From: Madurella fahalii
Taxonomy: Eukaryota; Ascomycota; Sordariomycetes; Sordariales
DNA: 64,000 nucleotides
Direction of reading: 5' to 3'
Assembly: GCA_029876055.1 (NCBI GenBank)
Contig: CM056876.1
Coordinates: 3,224,001 to 3,288,000 of the forward strand
In this document: piece after piece, positions 56,737-64,000 of the stretch
How the letters are laid out: every line of letters begins with the position of its first letter
How positions within the stretch are numbered: the first letter of the stretch is position 1
Translations under genes and position numbers: made by a program
The notes under the pieces: model-generated
Told to the model about the DNA's origin: nothing
The model's database searches: none
The model's input: only the letters and a program-made list of their open reading frames with translations

Positions 56737-57526
56737 AGGAGGTAGAAAAAGAAGAGTAAAATAACGAAGGAGATGTATAGACGAAGTTGCAGTAATTTCT
56801 ATCGATAAAGATAGATAGTAGGAGTTTAAGGGGTAGGTTCCCTAGCTCGAGACTACCGAAGTTATAACCTACGAGAGTGCAGGTCAAGGGAAGTCGAAAG
56901 CCCCTAAAGAATACTCGGGCTACCTTGTTTTTAAGGCACTATGCCTTACTAGACTACTAGACTAAAGACTATAGGATCACGAAATCAAGCTAAAAGAAGG
57001 GGTCTAACTAAAGTTCTTTAAGGTATAATATATCAATGAAAAACAAGATATTGAGTTAATGAGGTATATTACCGAGAATCTAGCTAGTGGATATATTAGA
57101 CCTTCGATCTCCCTAATAAGATGTCTAGTCTTCTTTATATTTAAAAAGGATAGAGCTCTATAACTTTGTATTAACTACCGATAGCTAAATAAGTAGATAG
57201 TAAAGAACTATTATCCTTTACTACTAATTTCGAAGCTATATAACTAGTTAGTAGGGATATAATACTTTATCCGTCTAGACTTTCTAACTGGGTATACCTA
57301 TATTCACATTAAAGAAGAGGATAAATAGAAAATAGTATTTCGAATATCTTATAGATATTTTAAATACTTCATTATACTATTTAGGCTTATTAATATACCT
57401 ATAACCTTTTAAACATTAGTTAACTATATTATCTAACTATTTCTCAATAAGTTTATAGTCTATTACCTCAATAATATACTTGTCTATTCCAATACCTTTA
57501 AAGAGTATAAGAAATATATTAAAGTA

Positions 57527-58321
57527 ACGTATTTTATAAGCGAGTGGCCCATATAAGCGAATGGCCCACGCCCCACACAAAACAACACCTCTACACATAA
57601 CACTAGTTTTTCCAACCATTCAGTATGCCGTCGCCATCAAAATAAGGCAGGCTGATCTTAGCTCTCCAAGCTCTCCAAAAGGTTACAAATCTATCTATCC
57701 GAGCCGCTGCCTCTATCTACAACGTCAGTCGTAAGACCCTTGAACGCCGACGCGCCGGCCGGCCTTCACGACACGATACACCAGCCAATTCATAGAAACT
57801 TACGAATCTAGAGGAACATACGATTGTTCAGTATATTACTGAGTTATGTGTACATGCATTTCCTCCTCGGCTTCGTTTTATAGAAGATATAGCCAACCGA
57901 TTGTTATACGAACGCGACGCGCCCTCTATCGGTAAACTCTGGGCTTATAACTTCGTTAAACGCCAACTAGAACTCCGGACGCGTTTTACGCATAGATACA
58001 ACTACCAAAGGGCACTACCTTAGCTATCTCAGACGCCACAAAACCTCCGAGAGGCCACCTCGCAGAAGGACTTTATCAAAGGCCGGATATCCAACCACCA
58101 AGGTAGTTCCCCAATACCTATACTGGCTGCTGTAGACCAGTTGGCCAAAGGTACGATGGCTATAATGCACGAGGTGGCCCTTCTTCGTACAGAAGTCTCG
58201 GCACTTCGAAAGGCCAATGAGGGGCTCAGTAAGCGACGGAGGGCCAAAAAAACACGTATACGGCTTGGAGAATCTCTTACTGTACAAGAGGCACAGGATT
58301 TACTAGCTCAGAAAGCCGTAG
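57527..58321 (+). mobile_element. F4: deletion derivative of a pogo-like transposon, 3' end lost
   Basis: Starts ACGTATTTTATAAGCGAGTG after TA (57,525-57,526), with two copies of AAGCGA(G/A)TGGCCCA. The transposase N-terminus is readable (SIRAAASIYNVSRKTLERRR), but the DDE core is deleted at about 58,013: the text jumps from NYQRA to the C-terminal coiled coil (VALLRTEVSALRKANEGLSK). At 58,321 it changes to copia sequence, with no 3' terminus. Confidence 0.8.
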
Positions 58322-60276
58322 ATACCTTTCTAGCATCTAAGAACCCTATTAACTATAAAACCAATACCCTACCACAAATCAAAGCTTCCAAAGGCACTGA
58401 ATCTAATAGCCAAGATACTATTAGTATTGAACTACCTACTGGCAAAATAGAAACTAGTAATCTACGTTCACAAGATACTAGATCTATAGTTACTAATGAT
58501 AGTGGCATTAGTAATCTTAATAATAATAACAACAAGACTATTTCTACACCAGGTAGTTCAGTGGATATAATAGATCCAGACCAAGATTTTGAAGATATAG
58601 AGGATACTTCCAATGTTCTTGAAACAATCGATTCTCCTGCTCAGATCATATCTAATACTCAAACTACGAAGAGGTACAATGAGTATCAAGATGATACTGA
58701 CGAACTAGGAGATAACTACTACTATATAAATATAGTAAAATCAACGTATCAAGAACCTACTACTTATAAGCAAGCCATCAATAGCCCAGAGAAAGATCTA
58801 TGACTCCAAGCTATGGAATCTGAAGTAGTAGAATTGGAAAACCAAAAGACTTGGTCGATTGTAGAATTACCCGAAAATCGTACTGCCTTAGGTGGGCGAT
58901 AGGTCTATCGACTAAAAACCGATAATAACAATAACCCTATTAAATACAAGGCTAGATGTGTAGTCCAAGGCTTCAATCAGGTACTAGGAATTGACTATCT
59001 AGATACCTTTAGTACTACGTGTAGGCCAGAGACCTATCGTATAGTATTTATTATAGGCTTACAACAATGCTGGCATTTCCGTCAGTACGACGTTAAGAAT
59101 GCCTCTGTACACGCAGAAATAGACAAAGAAATCTATGTTATTCAACCTACTGGGTTTGAAAAACTTACTACTACTAGCAATACTACTAGAGTAGTATATA
59201 AGTTACATAAAGCCTTATACGGATTAAAACAATCACCTAGACTATGGTACAAATACCTAAAGGAATGTCTACTCAAGGTTGGATTTATCGTATTCCAATA
59301 TGACGAAGGCTGTTTTACACATCCTAAGTACAAAATTGTACTGCTATGCCACGTTGACGATTGAACCCAATACCTTTCTAGGATTAGAATTGGATATTGT
59401 TCAGGGCCGAAGCCTTAGAATACACCAGTCTAAATACACTAGAAATCTACTAGTCAAATTCAACAAGGAATATATATACAAATACTCTACACTTTGTGAA
59501 ACAGGACTCGAGCTAGAAAAAGCTACCGAACCTGCTTCGAAAGAAGAAATTCAACAATACCAACAGGAATAGGATCCTTACTTTATCTAGCCCTAAAAAC
59601 GAGGCCAGATATTAACTTTGCAGTTAACCAATGTGCTAGATTTGCATCTAAGCCCAATAGAAGCCATAGGAGAGCTCTAGATAGAATTTGGGGCTATTTA
59701 AATAATAAGCCCAACTTAGGGCTATACTATACTATTACGAAAAATCTAAATAGTAATAGTAATAGTAACCTATTAATTCCAGGCTTATTAGGTTATTCTG
59801 ACGCAGCATATGCTGATGATCTGATTAGTAGGCGTAGTACTACAGCCTATATCTATTTCTTATTAGGAAATCCTATTAGTTAGTATACTACTCTGCAGAA
59901 AACGCAAGCATTAAGTAGTACTGAAACAGAATATCAAGGACCACGTGATGCCGGAAAAGAAAACCAGTATCTAAATAATTCCTTAACAAATCTACTATCT
60001 CTATTACAATTAAACTGGAAGCTTAAAATACCAGTATTAATAACAGATAGTAAATCAGCGCAAAGCTTAGCTGAGAATCCTATTTTCCACAAGAGAACTA
60101 AGCATATCGAGGTAGCGTTCCACTATATACGCACCCAAATAGAAAACAACGAATTGGTCATTACTTATACAAGTAGTAAGACTAATCTAGCCGACCCACT
60201 AAGAAAGGGAGTCGAAGTTAACCAATATACTAGTTTCTGTGAACAACTAGGTCTTATAGGCTTTAAAAATAGCTAA
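58322..60276 (+). pseudogene. Copia reverse transcriptase and RNase H, with stops
   Basis: Linker (NNNNNKTISTPGSSVD), then RT: MESEVVELENQKTWSIVELP, YKARCVVQGFNQVLGIDYLD, QYDVKNASVHAEIDKEIYV, LHKALYGLKQSPRLWY and the catalytic box as HVDD (YVDD in the family). RNase H follows with GYSDAAYADDLISRRSTTAY, ALSSTETEY, TDSKSAQSLAENP and KHIEVAFHYIR, ending GLIGFKNS at 60,276. Stops at 58,801, ~58,900, 59,363 and a few others, plus frame shifts near 59,340-59,580, make it non-functional. Confidence 0.88.
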
Positions 60277-60485
60277 AGAGGCTATATAAAATAGAGATAT
60301 ATATACTATAAGCCAGAGACTCTACTATAATAGCTAATCTACTAGATAGGTTAAACAGTACGGGTATTATAGTAGTACTCTATATAGGAGACCTAGTAAA
60401 CCAGAGAGTTGAAGAGAGTGTTTTTACAGTACCGATTATAGTAATCTAGTTAGTAACTAGTTTTTCACTCTGACGATATTAAAAA

Positions 60486-60598
60486 GGTTGAAAATCATAC
60501 TACAGGTTGAAATCCTACTATAGGTTGAAAATCTTACTACGGGTTGAAAATCCTACTATAGGTTGAAAATCCTACTATAGGTTGAAAATCCTACTACA
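60486..60598 (+). repeat. Six tandem copies of a 19-bp unit
   Basis: Unit GGTTGAAAATCCTACTATA, one copy 18 bp, differing at one to three sites. Lies between the copia stop codon and its polypurine tract. Confidence 0.93.
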
Positions 60599-60666
60599 GG
60601 AGCTAAAAAGAATAAAAGTAAGCTAGAGAATACTAGTCTACTACCATGATCTACCTTAAAGGGGGA

Positions 60667-61044
60667 TGTAAGATCTAGAAGATCTTGCAATCTGATTTAT
60701 AATCACTATATGACTAATATATATTCTTACGTAATTATTACGTAAAGAAATTCCATTAGATTTTATAAGATTATATAGGATTCTAGAGGCTCTATAATGA
60801 TTATAAATCACAGTGAGTCATTCGATGAATTACACTATTAGTCATATAGAAGAAAATTCTAGAAGACCAAAGCTAGCTCTATAAATACAGCTATAGCCCA
60901 CTTGAAGATAGATTTTAGATTTAGATACACAGAAATTCTGAACAATATAACTATCTTCAACCTACTTCTACTGCTCCTACTATATTACTACCATTTGTTG
61001 ATTGCTTCGTTACTCTACCTTTACTTCCGTTACCTCCTTATACA
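60667..61044 (+). repeat. LTR-D, copia 3' LTR
   Basis: Begins TGTAAGATCTAGAAG directly after the polypurine tract and ends CCTCCTTATACA. It truncates the host pseudogene to its right. Confidence 0.9.
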
Positions 61045-62452
61045 ATGACTGCCCGTTGACCTCGGATCGATATAAATGCCCCTAGTAAGACTAGTGAAAG
61101 CATTCTACTATATCCCACTACTCTCCTAGTATAATGATAGCGGATAGCTGTAATAGTAGCCAAAACTATTTGCTGAGTCAATCTATAGAGACTTTCGAAT
61201 ACCTTCCTTATCTTTGAACGGTAACTGATAACGCTAATTACAGCAGCCGTGATTGAATAAAAGATAAAACTTGAGAAGTTGATGTTTGTGTAGTTGCCAT
61301 CAAGCAATAGAACATACCCACAAAGTTTGAGCCCAGATTGCGGATACTTCCCGTGACTCGCCCGCAGTAAAAGGTCGTGCCGGAACATTAACAAGAAGGT
61401 TTCAAACCACTCCTTTACTCTTGATGTCCACTGGGGAGGGTTGTGTATAAACCGCGGCTCGCTTTGCATTAGGAAGTCCCATTCACGTGGCTCTATGGCT
61501 GCTGGGCCCTGTAATTTGATGAAAATATCGATAAACCCGAGGGCGCCCGTGAGTAAGAGCTTGTAAACTTTTGCTATTTCTTTGCTCTCTCTCGATTCGG
61601 TCCACAACTTGTCCTGAGAAAGGGTCTGGCCCCAGAGACATCGTAGCTCTCCCATAGACTGATATGCCGTACAACGTTCGGGGGATTCATGAACGCAGAT
61701 ACGGTGCTGGTCGAGGCAAGCCATGGCAGTGTACTCAAAATCGGGCCAAAATCGCCTGCGGATGATTGGCGATGGGTTGAGTACATTTGTTACGTGGTGG
61801 GAGCCCAGATGGGCCAGACGGCCAGGATCCCAGGGGTCATGTGATCCCAGGATTCTGGAACCTTCTCTGGGCACTGGCCCATTCCTGTCATATATTACTG
61901 GGCTCCCGCACTCTTTGCAGTGCAAGATAGACAACAACGAATTTTCATCTTTTTTCATTTTCCCACGCAACAACATTGGATCATCGGTAGGTCAGAGAGA
62001 GGATGTTTGTCCAAGCCCGTAAATGATGACAAAAACCTCTCCATCAGTCGTTAGGAGATCTGGGTGAACGTCTGATTTCTTATCGAGTCGCCAAAACTTC
62101 AACTTAGGTTCTTCAAACTTTTGCCACCATCCCAAATCTGAGACCGACATCGGATGCCGTCCGTCTGGATACGTGAGACGCTGCCGTGAACTGTTATATT
62201 CTGGTTCGTAGGTGCCGAACTGTAGCCATGTCGTACCATCTGACGTATTTTGTATAAAACGGTTGGTATCCAGTGGCGAACATATAAGACGGTGGCTGAA
62301 GCGTAGGTCGGATTTGATGTTGAGACCGATTTCTCTTAGGGTGAGATTTATATATTCTAGTTGTATCGGCTGTATATCGAGATGGCAAGCTGCTTTTGAA
62401 AAAGGACAATTGTGTCACGGGACCGGCTGAGGGCGCAGCCCCGGGTACGTGA

Positions 62453-62458
62453 TATAAG
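62453..62458 (+). promoter_or_regulatory. TATA box in the TRIM LTR
   Basis: TATAAG lies 28 nt upstream of CACGGAGTGATTGAAC (62,481-62,496), the segment complementary to the primer-binding site. That spacing fits a transcript beginning at or near that segment. Confidence 0.55.
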
Positions 62459-62551
62459 CAAGTGGTGCGCAGCGTTCAATCACGGAGTGATTGAACTGGC
62501 GGATCTTTTGGTTCATTGGCAGAGTGGTTTACTGCGCGCCCTCTTACAATT

Positions 62552-62567
62552 GTTCAATCACTCCGTG
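62552..62567 (+). other. TRIM primer-binding site, complementary to its own LTR
   Basis: GTTCAATCACTCCGTG begins three nucleotides inside the left LTR and is the exact complement of LTR positions 62,481-62,496 (16 of 16). The LTR segment is half of a hairpin (GTTCAATCAC-GGA-GTGATTGAAC). Confidence 0.75.
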
Positions 62568-63720
62568 GGTGCACTGGAGGTCCTGCGTTCAATTCGGCCA
62601 GGTGCCGCATGTCGGCGGGCGAGATGCCCTTGAGAGTGGCGATTGACGTCAGGGTTCCCCTCCTTCGTTGGCGCTCACAGTGACGTATGACATGGTGGCG
62701 GCGCGCTTCGCCCAAGGCCCTGCGGGGTGTGCGTGGTTTGGGTTCCCACCCACGGCGAGTCATACGGATCATTGGGGGTCTGACACTTGCCTGCTATCCT
62801 TAGTGGTCGGAAGCCGCCGCGAAGGAGCTCGAGGGCGAGCTCTTCCAGAGGGGAGGATAGTTGTCACGGGACCGGCTGAGGGCGCAGCCCCGGGTACGTG
62901 ATATAAGCAAGTGGTGCGCAGCGTTCAATCACGGAGTGATTGAACTGGCGGATCTTTTGGTTCATTGGCAGAGTGGTTTACTGCGCGCCCTCTTACAAAT
63001 TGACATTCGTAGTTATGTGCAGATCTACACGGTCTAACAATATACCGGTTTCTCGGCCGCATCTCTCAGAAATAGTTGACGTGTTGAATCAGCATTTCCG
63101 ATATTGCTCAGCAATGGCGTCACTTTGCTGCGTAGTACGCAATACCGGGCTAGCCCACGACTAGTCGGCTTTATCTTTAGCGTTATCACAGCCTTCCTAG
63201 GCTTTAGACTGTACAATAGGTGTTTCGAGGCCGCTAGTTAGGATCCATGGTAGTACTGCCTGAAGCGAGATAAAGGCCGCGATGTTGAGAATCGCTACTA
63301 CTCCAAAGAGAGGCGAAATAGTGTCGATCCAGACTTTGTAACTTCGATTTGACATGGTAGCACTCACGAGACCGGTTACAGCTTCCCACTGGGTAAGCTT
63401 AGTAAGAGTGCCAGGCTCGTTCTCGTCCGGGAATTGGACCGGCCGTGTCAATGCTCGTATGCTATCGCGCACGATATTCCATACTCGAGTCTACATATAG
63501 CTGAGAGTTACAGCAATGAATGCCAGGAAAGCAATAGTTTCACCGTCAGATAGTGTAAGTCGCTAACCAATGAGGATTAACTGGCTTTGGTCATGCCAGA
63601 GATATTTTTGAATATTATAATGCTCTTCAGTAACTATATTATCGTGGTATACAAGAGCAAGTCGCGTTGCGGAATCGAATGAAGACAGTTGCGATGTTGT
63701 ACTTGAGTAGAGGCAGCGGT

Positions 63721-64000
63721 TTCAAAGAAGTGACTGTATTGGGTACGTTTATCCTAGGGTGCCTGGGATGCTGCAACGGGATGGTGGTTTTCTTAGATTA
63801 GAACTGTTGATGGTAACCTAATTGGTGCTAGGGACCGCGGCTGGGATGTATTAAGCACAACAAATACAAAGTCAAAGTGAGCGACCCGGTACACTCTGGT
63901 GCCGTGTATTATGTATGTGCCCTTGAATAGAGAGAAGCGTTTAGTGCCTGATTATTAGATTAAATGTTTACTGCTTTTATTGCCGAGCTAGGCATACCAT
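63721..64000. other. Window end, upstream of the pseudogene
   Basis: No gene recognised; probably the 5' flank of the minus-strand pseudogene. Confidence 0.4.

Larger units (their letters stand above)
29420..57526 (+). mobile_element. gypsy-E copy 3: one gypsy element opened up by nested insertions
   Basis: The same RIP-ruined element can be followed in pieces: gag at 29,420-30,770 (an acidic gag N-terminus, then FELTITDRLTSSIAD, KVYTDYNKFEEEITKVF), resuming after LINE1 at 43,206-44,404, after LINE2 at 49,290-50,025, after F6 at 51,748-51,947, and after the LTR-C element at 56,737-57,526 (reverse transcriptase). Continuity is proven at the joins by target-site duplications of the inserted elements (AGTATAAGCCAA, ATATATAAC, TA, and A(A/G)GAG). 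Its own 3' part is missing at the 57.5-58.3 kb rearrangement. Confidence 0.75.
58322..61044 (+). mobile_element. Ty1/copia element, 3' half (RT, RNase H, 3' LTR)
   Basis: Contains the pol C-terminal half to 60,276, a six-unit tandem repeat, a polypurine tract (AAAGGGGGA, 60,658-60,666) and a 378-bp LTR ending at 61,044. The 5' half of the same family is at 14.6-17.6 kb on the other strand. The right flank (ATGAC) and the sequence beside the distant 5' LTR (CCAGC in element orientation) do not match as a duplication. Confidence 0.85.
62413..62997 (+). mobile_element. TRIM: 585-bp miniature LTR retrotransposon
   Basis: Two 136-bp LTRs (62,413-62,548 and 62,862-62,997), which look identical, begin TGTCACGGGACCGG and end CCTCTTACA, with perfect AATTG duplications (62,408-62,412 and 62,998-63,002). 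The interior is only 313 bp and non-coding. A polypurine tract AGAGGGGAGGATAGT precedes the right LTR. Removing it restores the reading frame of the host pseudogene. Propagation must use proteins of another element. Confidence 0.93.
61045..63720 (-). pseudogene. Fungal membrane protein, RIP-mutated and truncated
   Basis: One minus-strand reading frame runs from about 63,720 to the copia LTR, skipping the TRIM. N-terminal part: ATRLALVYHDNIVTEEHY, membrane segments GETIAFLAFIAVTLSYM and PLFGVVAILNIAAFIS, PWILTSGLETPIVQSKA. Then a large extracellular part: CGRETGILLDRVDLH, DGTTWLQFGTYEPEYNS, LGWWQKFEEPKLKFWRLD, a C-x6-C motif in ACLDQHRICVHESPERC, and a further membrane segment (FIFYSITAAVISVISY). 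The layout matches a widespread unnamed fungal family with a membrane-anchored N-terminus. About six in-frame stops (near 63,545, 63,485, 63,193, 63,160, 63,090 and 62,000) are TAG or TGA where CAG, TGG or CGA would fit. The C-terminus is lost to the copia LTR. I infer a dead gene. Confidence 0.7.

Noticed and set aside
60486..60598. CRISPR-like array
   Set aside because: Units are directly contiguous without spacers, and the host is a fungus.

Overview
The window is nuclear DNA of a filamentous ascomycete (Pezizomycotina). The support is short GT-AG introns (47-110 nt) with CTRAC/CTRAT branch sites, fungal versions of TOR, ArsH and a DUF8021-type secreted protein, and long AT-rich blocks whose stop codons are nearly all derivable from CAA, CAG, CGA or TGG by C-to-T / G-to-A change, the signature of repeat-induced point mutation (RIP). 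I cannot name the species.

1-9.7 kb is ordinary gene territory: the C-terminal end of the TOR kinase (+), a secreted DUF8021-like protein (+), arsH (+) and, converging on it, a zinc-free MDR oxidoreductase (-). 6.8-9.7 kb holds no gene I can defend.

9.7-61.0 kb is a nested transposon cluster. Its scaffold is RIP-ruined Ty3/gypsy DNA (called gypsy-E here): a 3' end at 12.4-14.6 kb (-), a truncated copy at 17.6-29.4 kb (+) and a third copy from 29.4 to 57.5 kb (+), stretched to 28 kb by insertions. The layers are dated by target-site duplications (TSDs): pogo/Fot-like DNA transposons (F1-F6 and a separate TIR family), a full-length 4.3-kb LINE with a 12-bp TSD, a second LINE, solo LTRs of four families, and a 4.8-kb LTR-C element. 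The youngest large insertion is gypsy-B (33,374-41,459), GC-rich, with LTRs that look identical and CTTAC duplications. The two halves of a Ty1/copia element lie 43.7 kb apart in opposite orientation, which suggests an inversion.

61.0-63.7 kb is a host membrane-protein pseudogene (-) with RIP-like stops, cut at its 3' end by the copia LTR and interrupted by a 585-bp miniature LTR element (TRIM).

The most interesting object is in gypsy-B. On the strand opposite gag-pol, between pol and the 3' LTR, sits an intact six-exon gene with its own TATA box. It encodes a 254-aa protein with a nuclear-localisation-like motif, a six-cysteine cluster resembling Zn2Cys6, and an acidic C-terminus. Gypsy-B, the TRIM and possibly LTR-C each have a primer-binding site complementary to their own LTR (Tf1-type self-priming), and gypsy-B gag and pol share one frame split by a single UAG. 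All assignments come from reading the sequence; no database search was run.
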